From the NCBI RefSeq assembly GCF_018847375.1, contig NZ_CP072036.1:62001-126000 (forward strand): 64,000 nucleotides of DNA, in the 5' to 3' direction. The notes beneath the pieces were generated by a model. That model was not told the origin of the DNA and did no database searches. It worked only from the letters and a program-made list of their open reading frames with translations. Each line of letters begins with the position of its first letter. The stretch's first letter is position 1. A program made the translations under genes and the position numbers. Below are positions 27,526 to 36,440 of this stretch, piece after piece. This DNA is from Akkermansia massiliensis (GTDB taxonomy: Bacteria > Verrucomicrobiota > Verrucomicrobiia > Verrucomicrobiales > Akkermansiaceae).

Positions 27526-28404
27526 CTACTCCTCGTCATCAATCACCACAGCCTGGGAGGCATAGCCGAAAGCGGGGCTTCCCCACTCCACCACGTCCCC
27601 GGGCTTCAAATAACCCGGAGGATTCATTCCCATGCCCACGCCTCCCGGAGTGCCGGTGGAAACCACGTCTCCCGGCCACAGGGTCATGAAACGGGAAATA
27701 TAGGCAATCAGGCGAGGAACGGGCCAGATCAGGCCGTCCGTATTGCCCTGCTGGCGAACTTCCCCGTTCACCTTCAATTCAAGCGGAATACCAGAGCCGT
27801 CCCCCAGTTCCTCCGCGGAAATAAAAGTAGGGCCCATCGGGGCAAAGCTGTCGTAGCTCTTCCCCTTGGTCCACTGGCCGCCATGTTCCAGCTGGTTGGC
27901 CCTTTCCGAATAATCACACATCAGGGTATAGCCGCTGATGGCCAGCGCAGCTTCCTCCGGAGAAGCGTTCTTCAGCACATTCTTGATCACTACGGCCAGT
28001 TCAATCTCATAATCCAGCTTGTCACACCCGGGCGGGTATAAAACGACGTCGCTGCAGGAGGTAATGGCGGAAGGGGACTTCAGGAAAATGGCCGGCTCCT
28101 GCACGGGATCGCCGTCAAACTCCTTCGCGTGGTCCGCATAGCTCTTTCCCAGGCACACCAGCTTGGAGGGAGAACAGGGCAGCGCGGTATCAATCATCCA
28201 GTCAGGATCTACAGCCTTGGCGGCTGGATTATCCAGAAACGCAGCGATGCGCTTCATCTCCTCTCCGCTGGAATCCGTTTCCCCGCAAATGCAGGCATCC
28301 ACCTCCGCAAACACGGAATCCGCCACCAGGTACTCCCCGCGGCTTTCACTCCACAGGGCCATGATGCGTTCCGCCTGGTCATTCAGGTAAAATCTGATTT
28401 TCAC
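27526..28404 (-). CDS. Fumarylacetoacetate hydrolase-family protein
   Basis: A 292-residue enzyme of the FAH family, whose members hydrolyse, decarboxylate or isomerise beta-keto acids. Conserved patterns: PSKLVCLGKSYADHAKEF, KSPSAIT, DYEIELAVVIK (metal-binding acidic residues), YDSFAPMGPTFISAEEL, and GDVVSTGTPGGVGMGMNPP. The N-terminal 70 residues form the usual small domain, so length is normal. The substrate cannot be inferred: the neighbours are an unrelated rhodanese and, divergently, leuA. Specific names such as oxaloacetate tautomerase would go beyond what is visible. Confidence 0.88.
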   Translation of the reverse strand: MKIRFYLNDQAERIMALWSESRGEYLVADSVFAEVDACICGETDSSGEEMKRIAAFLDNPAAKAVDPDWMIDTALPCSPSKLVCLGKSYADHAKEFDGDPVQEPAIFLKSPSAITSCSDVVLYPPGCDKLDYEIELAVVIKNVLKNASPEEAALAISGYTLMCDYSERANQLEHGGQWTKGKSYDSFAPMGPTFISAEELGDGSGIPLELKVNGEVRQQGNTDGLIWPVPRLIAYISRFMTLWPGDVVSTGTPGGVGMGMNPPGYLKPGDVVEWGSPAFGYASQAVVIDDEE

Positions 28405-28521
28405 CCTCTCATCCTACAGCTTTTCCATTTTCAGGCAAAGAACGGTTCCGTCATTCTTCACCCGCAGCGGCCTTACGCCCTGTTCATTCCCCCCTCCGTG
28501 AGGGCATGTAGCGCGTAGGGC

Positions 28522-28549
28522 TTGCGTTGCCGGAGCAAAACATTATTAT
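28522..28549 (+). promoter_or_regulatory. Putative promoter of full-length leuA
   Basis: TTGCGT (28522-28527) and TATTAT (28544-28549) are 16 bases apart, 24 bases before the ATG. No leader peptide with leucine codons is visible here, in contrast to the shorter paralogue. Confidence 0.5.
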
Positions 28550-28573
28550 ACCGGGACTTAATATCATCAACCC

Positions 28574-30130
28574 ATGTCCGACCAAATATACTTTTTTGAC
28601 ACTACCCTGCGCGATGGAGAACAATGCCCCGGAGCATCCATGAACCTACGCGAAAAGCTGGAAGTGGCGCGTCAAATGGAACGGCTGGGCATGGACGTGA
28701 TCGAAGCCGGCTTCCCCTGCATTTCCGACGGCGACTTTGAAGCCGTGCATACCATCGCCAGTGAAATCAAAAAATGCCGCATCGCCGGACTGGCCCGCTG
28801 CGTGAAGGCGGACATTGAATCAGCCGCCAGGGCCCTGGAACCCGCCGGGGACCGCGCCCGCATCCACATCTTTCTGGCCACCAGCAAGCTGCACATGCAG
28901 TTCAAGCTGAAAAAGGCGGAAACGGAAATCCTGCGCATGGCCGCGGAAGGCGTCTCCTACGCCAGGCAATTCGTGCAGGACGTGGAATTCTCCCCGGAAG
29001 ACGCCTCCCGCACGGACCTGGACTTTCTGACCAAGGTGGTGGAAACCGTCATTGACGCCGGAGCCACCACCGTCAACATTCCGGACACCGTGGGCTACAC
29101 CACGCCGGACGAATTCTACCGCATCATCCGCCACCTCAAGGAAAACGTGCCGAACATCGGCAAAGCCGTCATCTCCGTCCACTGCCACAACGACCTGGGC
29201 CTGGCCGTAGCCAACTCCCTGGCCGCCGTCCGCGCCGGAGCCCGGCAGGTGGAAGGCACCATCAACGGCATTGGCGAACGCGCCGGGAACGTGGCCCTGG
29301 AAGAAGTCATCATGGCCCTGCGCACCCGCGCCGGGCAATTCGGAGACGTCACGGACAATATCAACACGCGGGAAATCGTCCGCACCTCCCGCATTGTGGC
29401 CCGCATGAGCGGCATGCAGGTGCAGCGTTCCAAGGCCATTGTGGGGGAAAACGCCTTCGCCCACTCCTCCGGCATCCACCAGCACGGCATCCTCAACTGC
29501 CGGGAAACCTATGAAGTCATGGATCCGCAGGCGGTCGGGTGGGGAGCCACGGAACTCCCGCTCACCAAGCACTCCGGCCGCGCCGCCGTCAAGGCCAGGC
29601 TGGAACAACTGGGGCATGTGCTCACGGAAGAGGAAGTAAACGCCGTCTTTGAGCGCTTCAAGAAAGTGGGAGACTCCAAGAAATTCGTTTATGACGATGA
29701 CCTGTCCGCTATTGTGGACGACTCCCTGCACGCCTCCTCCGGCCTGTGGGAGCTGGACTTCCTGCAATTCGTGGCAGGCAGCCACGCCCGGCCCACGGCT
29801 ACGGTAGGACTGCTCAAGGAAGGTAAAAAATTTGAAGACAGCTCCACGGGCAACGGAGCGGTGGACGCCGTCATCAAGGCCATTGAACGCATCACCAAGC
29901 GCAAAGGCACGCTGAAAGGCTACAGCGTCAACGCCGCTTCCGAAGGGAAGGACGCCCTGGGGGAAGTCACGGTGCACGTGGACTTCGGCCAGCCCAAGCC
30001 CATCGTGGGCAAGGGAGCCTCCACGGACGTCATTGAAGCCTCCGCCCGGGCCTACCTGAACGCGGTCAACCGCTCCATCCGCATGGAAAACATGCCCCAG
30101 CCCAACAATCTGGACGCAGGAGCCATCTGA
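28574..30130 (+). CDS. leuA: 2-isopropylmalate synthase, full length with allosteric domain
   Basis: A 518-residue enzyme catalysing the first committed step of leucine synthesis (2-oxoisovalerate plus acetyl-CoA). The barrel has DTTLRDGEQCPGASM, AGFPCISDGDFEAVH, SVHCHNDLGLA and GTINGIGERAGNVALEE. The linker region AVGWGATELPLTKHSGR is followed by a complete C-terminal LeuA dimer/regulatory domain starting near WELDFLQFVAGSHARP, which binds leucine. The paralogue at 8958-10118 lacks this domain. The gene is divergent from the FAH gene and monocistronic as far as visible. Confidence 0.95.
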   Translation: MSDQIYFFDTTLRDGEQCPGASMNLREKLEVARQMERLGMDVIEAGFPCISDGDFEAVHTIASEIKKCRIAGLARCVKADIESAARALEPAGDRARIHIFLATSKLHMQFKLKKAETEILRMAAEGVSYARQFVQDVEFSPEDASRTDLDFLTKVVETVIDAGATTVNIPDTVGYTTPDEFYRIIRHLKENVPNIGKAVISVHCHNDLGLAVANSLAAVRAGARQVEGTINGIGERAGNVALEEVIMALRTRAGQFGDVTDNINTREIVRTSRIVARMSGMQVQRSKAIVGENAFAHSSGIHQHGILNCRETYEVMDPQAVGWGATELPLTKHSGRAAVKARLEQLGHVLTEEEVNAVFERFKKVGDSKKFVYDDDLSAIVDDSLHASSGLWELDFLQFVAGSHARPTATVGLLKEGKKFEDSSTGNGAVDAVIKAIERITKRKGTLKGYSVNAASEGKDALGEVTVHVDFGQPKPIVGKGASTDVIEASARAYLNAVNRSIRMENMPQPNNLDAGAI

Positions 30131-30260
30131 CCCGGAGCGCCCCGGTACGCATGCGCGAACGGGGCGCACCTCCGCACGGCGTCCGCAGGGCAGCTCCTAC
30201 GGCTTGCTTTTCTCCTGCTTCCGTGCCATAAATTCCAAGCCTTTTACACCGTACAACCCC

Positions 30261-31175
30261 ATGAAAGCAACACTACTCCTTCTCTGCCTGGCGTGCAGCG
30301 CGCTGGCAGCTCCTCCAACCAAAAAACAGCCGGAGCCGGCCAAACCGCTGCCTCCGCTGGAAAAAGCCACCATTGCCATTGACGGCCACCCGGAAAGCGT
30401 GGCTGCGGACGCGGAGGGCAACATCTACTTCACCTGCATCGGCGCCAAACTGGCGCCCACGGAAAAGGACAAGGACGGCTACCTGGGCGTTATCCCGCAC
30501 GGCTCCACGGAACCTAAAAAGATCACGGACGTGGACACCCTGGACGCTCCCAAGGGGCTCCTGTACCAGGACGGCTTCCTGTACTGCACGGATGTGGACA
30601 TGGTCTACAAGATAGACGCCAAAACCGGCACCATTGAGGGGTATGTGGACCTGTCCCCCTCCCGCATGAAATTTCTCAACGACCTGGCGTTCATCAACGG
30701 CAGGCTCATGGTCTCCTCCACGGATACCGACCAGATTTTCTACGTGGACACGAACACCAGTTCCTACGGGGAGCTGGTCACCAAGCAGCCCATCTACAAG
30801 CCGAACGGCCTGGCCTGGGACCCGGAAAGAAAAGTCATCTACCTCTGCGAATACGCCACGGATGAAAAAGGCAAGCCCAGCGGCCGCCTGCTCTCCATCA
30901 ACCCCGTCTCCCGGGAAGTCACGGAACTCTCCAAGGAACGGGGGCAATACGACGGCCTGGTGTACCGTGACAACGCCCTTTACTACAGCGACTGGTCCAA
31001 GGACAAAAAACCGGAAGCCATCCGCAGGCTGGACCTGAAAACGGGGCGTTCCGCGCCGGCAGCCACCGGTCCCATTGAAGGCGCGGCGGACTTTATCCTG
31101 TATGACTCCATGATCGTGGTTCCGGGCATGGCGGAAAAGAAAATCCACATCATGCCCATCGGCGGGAAAAAATAA
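30261..31175 (+). CDS. Secreted SMP-30/gluconolactonase-like beta-propeller protein
   Basis: A 304-residue exported protein. The signal peptide MKATLLLLCLACSALA is followed by a Pro/Lys-rich linker and a beta-propeller related to SMP-30/gluconolactonase/LRE-like: SVAADAEGNIYFTCI, DTLDAPKGLLYQDGFLYCTD, FLNDLAFINGRLMVSSTDTD, YKPNGLAWDPERKVIYLCEY and YDGLVYRDNALYYSDW. The N and D residues at blade starts could bind a metal as in SMP-30. The ATG at 30261 begins the signal peptide. Enzymatic activity is not certain, since many such propellers only bind ligands. A strong terminator follows. Confidence 0.8.
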   Translation: MKATLLLLCLACSALAAPPTKKQPEPAKPLPPLEKATIAIDGHPESVAADAEGNIYFTCIGAKLAPTEKDKDGYLGVIPHGSTEPKKITDVDTLDAPKGLLYQDGFLYCTDVDMVYKIDAKTGTIEGYVDLSPSRMKFLNDLAFINGRLMVSSTDTDQIFYVDTNTSSYGELVTKQPIYKPNGLAWDPERKVIYLCEYATDEKGKPSGRLLSINPVSREVTELSKERGQYDGLVYRDNALYYSDWSKDKKPEAIRRLDLKTGRSAPAATGPIEGAADFILYDSMIVVPGMAEKKIHIMPIGGKK

Positions 31176-31207
31176 ACCGGGCGGTTCCGCTCTTCAACTC
31201 CCTCTCC

Positions 31208-31247
31208 GGGCCGCCGGCGGGCATTTCCCGCGCTGGCGGCCTTTTTC
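31208..31247 (+). terminator. Terminator after the beta-propeller gene
   Basis: GGCCGCCGGCGGG and CCCGCGCTGGCGGCC form a GC-rich stem with one bulge, followed by TTTTT, 33 bases after the stop. Confidence 0.85.
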
Positions 31248-31295
31248 AATTTACGGCTTGAAGTACACGTGGGGATGCGCTTAGTTAATGGGGAT

Positions 31296-31751
31296 ATGAG
31301 CAAGATTTCAGACCAAATCATGGAAGGGATGAAAACCGCCATGAGAGCAAAAGACTCCGTCACCCTCAACACGCTGCGCGCCCTCAAGACGGCTCTGACG
31401 AACACGGCCATCGCCAAGGGAGGCCTGGGAACCCAGTTGGAGGAAGCGGAAGAACTGGCCGTGGTCCGCAAGCAAATCAAGCAGCGCGAAGACTCTACGG
31501 AACAATTCCGCTCCGCCGGACGCCCGGAACTGGCCGACAAGGAAGAAGCGGAAATCGCCGTCCTCAAGCAATTCATGCCTGCTGAACTCACCGCAGAGGA
31601 AACGGAGGCCATGCTGGAAGCCGTCCTGAAGGAAACGGGAGCCTCCACCAAAAAAGACATGGGACAGGTCATGAAACTCATGCAGGAACGCACCGCCGGC
31701 AGGGTCAACGGCAAGGAACTGGCCCGCATGGTGTCAGCCAGACTATCATGA
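31296..31751 (+). CDS. yqeY: GatB/YqeY domain protein
   Basis: A 151-residue protein of the YqeY family, homologous to the tRNA-binding tail domain of GatB. Signatures are MRAKDSVTLNTLRALKTAL near residue 12, KQIKQREDSTEQF, and the C-terminal GRVNGKELARMVSARLS. Some members assist tRNA-dependent amidation, but their role as free proteins is unproven. The ATG at 31296 is preceded by AATGGGGAT; the upstream in-frame ATG at 31269 lacks conservation. The stop overlaps ispD by ATGA, so yqeY, ispD and the epimerase form a translationally coupled run. Confidence 0.88.
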   Translation: MSKISDQIMEGMKTAMRAKDSVTLNTLRALKTALTNTAIAKGGLGTQLEEAEELAVVRKQIKQREDSTEQFRSAGRPELADKEEAEIAVLKQFMPAELTAEETEAMLEAVLKETGASTKKDMGQVMKLMQERTAGRVNGKELARMVSARLS

Positions 31752-32443
31752 AATGCTGTGCCGCCATCATTGTAGCGGCCGGGTCCTCCCGGCGCGCCGG
31801 ATTTGACAAGCTGCTGGCCCCCCTGCACGGCGTCAAGGTGCTGGAACGCAGCATCCGGGCCTTTGCCAACTGCCGGGAAATCACGGAAATCGTGGTCGTC
31901 TGCCCGGAAGAGCGCTTCCGCGCCGTTGATGCTGCGGACCTGGAGACGGAAATACCCGTCACCCGCGTGGACGGAGGAGCGGAACGGCATGAATCCGTTC
32001 AGAACGGCCTGGCAGCCCTTCTCTACACGCCGGAACTTGTGGCCGTGCACGACGGAGCGCGCCCCCTTATCACGGTAGAGCAAATCTCCCGCTGCATCCA
32101 GACTGCCAGGGAATGCGGAGCGGCCGCTTCCGCGCATCCCGTGACGGACACCTTGAAGCGCGCGGACGAAGAACGCTTCACCCTGCCGGAGCAGGTGGAC
32201 CGGGACGGCCTGTGGTGCATGGAAACCCCGCAGGTCTTCCAATACCCGCTCCTGCTGGATGCGTATGTGGAAGTCACGGAACGGAACATGCAGGTGACGG
32301 ATGAAGTAACCGCCCTGCAGCTCATCGGCCATCCCACGCGGCTGGTGCACAACCATGAGCCAAATCCCAAAATCACCTGGCCGGAAGATGTCTCCCGGGC
32401 TGAAACGCTGTTGGAACTCAAACACCTCCGCAAAGACTCATGA
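31748..32443 (+). CDS. ispD: 2-C-methyl-D-erythritol 4-phosphate cytidylyltransferase
   Basis: A 231-residue enzyme of the non-mevalonate isoprenoid pathway. The nucleotide-binding start IIVAAGSSRRAGFDKLLAPL, the VVVCPEERF strand, VHDGARPLIT and QTPQ-like METPQVFQYPLL are the IspD signatures, with VTDEVTALQLIG near the end. Length is normal. It overlaps both neighbours by four bases. The usual partner ispF is not in this window. Confidence 0.94.
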   Translation: MKCCAAIIVAAGSSRRAGFDKLLAPLHGVKVLERSIRAFANCREITEIVVVCPEERFRAVDAADLETEIPVTRVDGGAERHESVQNGLAALLYTPELVAVHDGARPLITVEQISRCIQTARECGAAASAHPVTDTLKRADEERFTLPEQVDRDGLWCMETPQVFQYPLLLDAYVEVTERNMQVTDEVTALQLIGHPTRLVHNHEPNPKITWPEDVSRAETLLELKHLRKDS

Positions 32444-33303
32444 CCGGCCTCCTGTGTACAGAACCCCGCGCCGTCCTCATTCTGGGAACGGGCTACCTGG
32501 GAAAAGCGCTGGCGGAGAGCCTGCGGAAAGCCGGTCACACGGCCCTTACGGCGGACATTGACGCACAGAAAGCCATTTATGAAGCGGACGTCACGGAGGG
32601 AGCCTCCATGCACAGCCTGGCCGCCCGCATCCCCTCCCCCCACATCATCGTCATGTGCGCCAGCACGCGGGGAGGCTCAGAGGAAGCCTACCGCAGCCTC
32701 TACATCCGCGGAACGCAGAACACGCTGGAAGCCTTCCCCGGAACGCCGGTCATCTTCTGCTCCAGCACCTCCGTCTATGGCATCACGGACGGACGCTGGA
32801 TCACGGAGGAACATAACGTCTACCCCGCCTCCGGAAAAAGCGGCCTCCTCATTCAGGCGGAACAGGCGGTTCTGGCCGCGGGAGGCACCGTCGTCCGGCT
32901 GGGAGCTCTCTACGGACCGGACCGCTGCGTGCTCGTCTCCCAATACTGCAAGAAGGGCGCGGCCCTCCCCGGAAACATGGACAGGTGGATCAACTACATC
33001 CACCGGGATGACGCCGTGGCCGCCCTGCACCTGCTCTGCACGCTCCGGGAACCGCCCACCGGCATCTACAACCTGACGGACCGCACCCCCATGCAGCTGG
33101 GAGAAATCTACTCCTACCTCTCCGGACTGCTGGGCATGCCCGCGCCACAGCCCGAACCGCTCCAGGCGGAAGCGCGCCGCGGCTTTTCCAGCCAGAGAAT
33201 CTCCTGCTCCCGCCTTCTGGCCCTGGGCTGGGAGCCGCTCTACCCAAGCTTTGCGGACGGCGTGCACAACGTGCTGGAAGCGCTGGAAGCGGGGGGAGAA
33301 TAA
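32440..33303 (+). CDS. NAD(P)-dependent epimerase/dehydratase-like protein
   Basis: A 287-residue extended short-chain dehydrogenase-like protein. The N-terminal Rossmann motif is LILGTGYLGKALAESL; then VMCASTRGGSEEAY, FCSSTSVYGITDGRWITEEH, VVRLGALYGPDR and YIHRDDAVAALHLL follow the fold's usual strands. It resembles the YeeZ-type group rather than classical sugar epimerases. Tyr of the catalytic pair may be in SVYG; a clear YxxxK is not obvious. Substrate unknown. It is the third gene of the yqeY-ispD run. Confidence 0.8.
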   Translation: MTGLLCTEPRAVLILGTGYLGKALAESLRKAGHTALTADIDAQKAIYEADVTEGASMHSLAARIPSPHIIVMCASTRGGSEEAYRSLYIRGTQNTLEAFPGTPVIFCSSTSVYGITDGRWITEEHNVYPASGKSGLLIQAEQAVLAAGGTVVRLGALYGPDRCVLVSQYCKKGAALPGNMDRWINYIHRDDAVAALHLLCTLREPPTGIYNLTDRTPMQLGEIYSYLSGLLGMPAPQPEPLQAEARRGFSSQRISCSRLLALGWEPLYPSFADGVHNVLEALEAGGE

Positions 33304-33485
33304 ACTCCCGCCGCCGCTTCTTCTCTTCATGCCCAAGAAAACGCTCCGGTCAGGCATGAAAAAGAGAGAGAACAAACGCAGGACGCATACCGGAACAGGC
33401 GAGGCGCCCGGCCAGCCTCCCCGCCAGTCTTTGACTCTCCCCTTTCTTGACTTGCCGGGCGCGAACAGGCAAAATCCTGCGCGCA

Positions 33486-34451
33486 ATGCGTATCATCACA
33501 GGACTTCAACCCAGCGGCAAGCTGCATGTCGGCAACTACTTCGGAGCCATGGAACCAGCCGTCCGCATGCAGGAACGCGGAGAATCCTACTACTTTCTGG
33601 CGGACTACCACGCCATGAGCACCGTTCACGACGCGGAGGCCCTGCGGGAAAACTGCAAAAACCTGGCGACGGACTTTCTGGCCGTGGGCCTGGACCCTGG
33701 AAAATGCGTCTTCTTCCGCCAGTCCTCCGTGCCGGAAGTCAATGAACTGGCCTGGATACTCGGCACCGTCTGCCCGGTGGGCCTGCTGGAACGCTGCCAC
33801 TCCTACAAGGACAAAATCGCCAAGGGGTTCTCCCCCAGCAACGCCCTCTTCACCTACCCCGTCCTCATGGCGGCGGACATCCTGATGTATGACTCCGACC
33901 TAGTGCCCGTAGGCAAGGACCAGAAGCAGCACCTGGAAGTCACCCGCGACCTGGCAGGCAAAATGAACGAACAATTCGGCGAAGGCACCTGCAAGCTGCC
34001 GGATGCGCTCATTGCGGAAAGCACGGCCATCGTGCCGGGGCTGGACGGGCAAAAAATGAGCAAAAGCTACAACAACACGCTCCCCATCTTCGGTGAGGAA
34101 AAAGCCGTCCGCAAGCTCATCATGAAAATCCCCACGGACTCCACCCCTGTGGAAGATCCCAAACCCACGGAAGGCTCCGTCATCCTGCAGCTCTACAAGC
34201 TCTTCGCCTCTGCGGAAGGCTATGAAGACATGGTCCGCGACTTCAAAAACGGAGGCTGCGGCTATGGCGACTTCAAAAAACGCCTCTTTGACGCCTACTG
34301 GGAATACTTCCGTCCCGCGCGCGAACGCAGGGCGGAACTGGAAGCCAACCAGGACTACGTGCACCGGACGCTGGAAGAAGGGGCCCGCAAGGCGCGGGAA
34401 ACGGCCTCCGTAGTGCTGGACAGGGTGCGCCGGGCCGTGGGCCTGATCTGA
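33486..34451 (+). CDS. trpS: Tryptophanyl-tRNA synthetase
   Basis: A 321-residue class I aminoacyl-tRNA synthetase. The HIGH-type motif is in QPSGKLHVGNYFG near residue 7, the tryptophan-binding region includes NELAWILGTVCPVGLLERCHSYKDK-like segments (begins near residue 82), and the KMSKS loop is GQKMSKSYNN. Start ATG 33486 was chosen because family homology begins with MRIITGLQPSGK. The 180-base spacer after the epimerase gene suggests its own promoter. Length is normal for the bacterial enzyme. Confidence 0.96.
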   Translation: MRIITGLQPSGKLHVGNYFGAMEPAVRMQERGESYYFLADYHAMSTVHDAEALRENCKNLATDFLAVGLDPGKCVFFRQSSVPEVNELAWILGTVCPVGLLERCHSYKDKIAKGFSPSNALFTYPVLMAADILMYDSDLVPVGKDQKQHLEVTRDLAGKMNEQFGEGTCKLPDALIAESTAIVPGLDGQKMSKSYNNTLPIFGEEKAVRKLIMKIPTDSTPVEDPKPTEGSVILQLYKLFASAEGYEDMVRDFKNGGCGYGDFKKRLFDAYWEYFRPARERRAELEANQDYVHRTLEEGARKARETASVVLDRVRRAVGLI

Positions 34452-34535
34452 ACCGGGAATGGAATGCCGGGAGAACCGGGGACAGCACACGTTTTTTAGT
34501 GGCATGGAAAAGCACGGAATGTTATACAGGAAGAT

Positions 34536-35007
34536 ATGAAGAATATTCTGGTAGCCATTGATTTCTCCAACGCCACGGACGCCGTCATTCATCAGATCGG
34601 CAAACTGGCTTGCCCCAACGACAGCATCATCCATCTGCTCCACATTGTGGAACCCAGCATCTGTTATGAAGTCTCCGGCGTGCTGCCGGATGAAGTGCCT
34701 GTCCCCGTGATGGACCAGACGGAGGAAAACGAAGTCATCTCCATCGCAAAAAACCATCTGCAAAAAACGGCGGAAAAAACTCTCCCGGCTGACGGACGCA
34801 ACCATCATCCAGGCTGTGGAAGACGAATTTGAAATCAGCGAAGCGGTCATCAACTATGCTGAAAAACACCACATTGACATGATCGTGGTGGGCAAGCACA
34901 ACCACGGCTTCCTTTCCACCGTCTTTCTGGGCAGCGTAGCCAGCTCCGTCATGCGGAAATCCCCCGTGCCCGTGCTGGTGGTTCCCGTCACCAAGGAAGA
35001 GCAGTAA
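34536..35007 (+). pseudogene. Universal stress protein (UspA family) interrupted by a one-base frameshift
   Basis: The 5' frame (34536-34832) begins MKNILVAIDFSNATDAVIHQ, the UspA start. It goes wrong after KNHLQKTAEK. The next frame (to 35007) continues the family pattern: LSRLTDATIIQAVEDEFEIS, then HHIDMIVVGKHNHGFLSTVF, LGSVASSVMRKSPVPVLVVP, including the ATP-binding GxxG-type turn. Deleting one A from the run of six at 34774-34779 (GCGGAAAAAACTC) restores a single 156-residue protein. The run may be a real mutation, a slippage site corrected by the polymerase in some transcripts, or a base-calling error. The gene lies between trpS and ymdB. Confidence 0.85.
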
Positions 35008-35040
35008 AAACCGCCATCCGCACCAGTCCCGTCCCACTTC

Positions 35041-35844
35041 ATGATTACCATACTCTTTATAGGCGATGTGGTCGGCGAACCTGGCCGCACCGCCGTGAAG
35101 CACATGCTGCCGGAACTCAAAAAGGAGCATGGGGCGGACTTTGTCATCGTCAACGGTGAAAACGCGGCCGCAGGGCGCGGCATTACGCCCCGTCTGGCGC
35201 AGGAACTGCTGCATGCGGGAGTGGACGTCATCACGACGGGGGACCATGTATGGGACCAGGCGGAACTGGCTCCTTGGCTGGACTCCGAACCGCGCGTGCT
35301 GCGCCCCGTCAACTACCCGCAGGGGACACCGGGACACGGAAGCGTGGTGGTGGAAACGCCCAGGGGAAAAATAGCCGTCATGCAGGTGCAGGGACGTTCC
35401 TTCATCCAGCCGCCGCTTGAAAACCCCTTCCTCATCTCGGAAGCGGAAGCCAAAAGACTCAGGGAGGAAGAAGGCGTGCAGGTCATCTTTGTGGACATGC
35501 ACGCGGAAACCACCAGTGAAAAAATCTCCACCGGCTACAATCTGGACGGACTGGTCTCCGCCGTCATCGGAACGCACACCCACGTGCAGACGGCGGATGA
35601 AACCATTCTGGAACACGGCACCGCCTACCTGACGGACGCCGGCATGTGCGGCCCCGCCGTCGGGGTGCTGGGCCGGGAACGGGAACCCATTATCCAACGC
35701 TTCCGCACCTCCATGCCGGCCAAATTCCCTGTGGCGAACTGGCCCGTGCGCCTCTGCGGAGCCGTCGTGCAGGTGGATGAAGCCACCGGGAGGGCCCTCA
35801 ACATCGCCCGCATCAGCAAAATCGTGGAAAACCCGGCCTCCTGA
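35041..35844 (+). CDS. ymdB: YmdB-type metallophosphoesterase
   Basis: A 267-residue calcineurin-like phosphoesterase of the YmdB family (2',3'-cyclic-nucleotide 2'-phosphodiesterase activity is reported in Bacillus). Metal ligands are in ILFIGDVVGEPGR (D9), FVIVNGENAAAGRGI (N39-E40), VITTGDHVWDQ, and HAETTSEK and GTHTHVQTADE. Length is exactly typical. It follows the damaged uspA by 33 bases and precedes a small lipoprotein gene by two bases. Confidence 0.93.
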   Translation: MITILFIGDVVGEPGRTAVKHMLPELKKEHGADFVIVNGENAAAGRGITPRLAQELLHAGVDVITTGDHVWDQAELAPWLDSEPRVLRPVNYPQGTPGHGSVVVETPRGKIAVMQVQGRSFIQPPLENPFLISEAEAKRLREEEGVQVIFVDMHAETTSEKISTGYNLDGLVSAVIGTHTHVQTADETILEHGTAYLTDAGMCGPAVGVLGREREPIIQRFRTSMPAKFPVANWPVRLCGAVVQVDEATGRALNIARISKIVENPAS

Positions 35845-35846
35845 CC

Positions 35847-36440
35847 ATGCAGACTGCCACCGCCTTCCTCTTATCATGCCTGTTGACGGCGCTCTGCGGA
35901 TGTTCCGGACACAACGGAAACGCCGTGAGGGACTACCAAAACATGGCCCACAGGGAAGGCTGGCATCGGCTTCCCGCATCCTGCTTCCTCACACCGGACG
36001 GACAGCCGGCGCTCCAGTACAGCCTGCTCCGGCAGCATCCCTCACTCACCCTCACGGAAAAGCGGGATAACCGGCAGCCCGTCACCCTCTCCTGGAACAA
36101 CGGAAAACTGGCCGTAGCATGCAGAAATACGGCTGCCATCGCCATGCCCTCCTGCGGACGCATGGTCCTCTTTACCGTCCGGCAGGACGGCATCGTACGC
36201 TACCAGGATAAAAAAGACGGCATCCCCCAGCAAAACGGGGGTGGATGGGACATGCTGATTGCTGTGCATGGAAACACCTGCCTCATCTGCTGGAACCGGG
36301 GCGCAGGCCTTCCCGCCTCCTGCCGCCCGGAACAAACGGCTTCCCCCCGCTATTATATCTTCACGATGGAAAAACGGAAGGGCCCTCTGGCACCCGTCTT
36401 CTCCTTAATTCCCCACTCCGGTTCAAACACGCAGCCATGA
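35847..36440 (+). CDS. Putative lipoprotein of unknown function
   Basis: A 197-residue protein starting with MQTATAFLLSCLLTALCGCSG, an export signal with a plausible lipobox ending at C19. The mature part has no family that I recognise; it has several short strands (LTLTEKRDNRQPVTLSWNNG, GRMVLFTVRQDGIVRYQD) and four scattered cysteines. It starts two bases after ymdB and overlaps tcdA by ATGA, so it is inside an operon of housekeeping genes. Confidence 0.65.
   Translation: MQTATAFLLSCLLTALCGCSGHNGNAVRDYQNMAHREGWHRLPASCFLTPDGQPALQYSLLRQHPSLTLTEKRDNRQPVTLSWNNGKLAVACRNTAAIAMPSCGRMVLFTVRQDGIVRYQDKKDGIPQQNGGGWDMLIAVHGNTCLICWNRGAGLPASCRPEQTASPRYYIFTMEKRKGPLAPVFSLIPHSGSNTQP

Noticed and set aside
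34816..35007. Separate 63-residue protein MEDEFEISEAV
   Set aside because: It is the second half of UspA after a one-base frameshift, not an independent gene.
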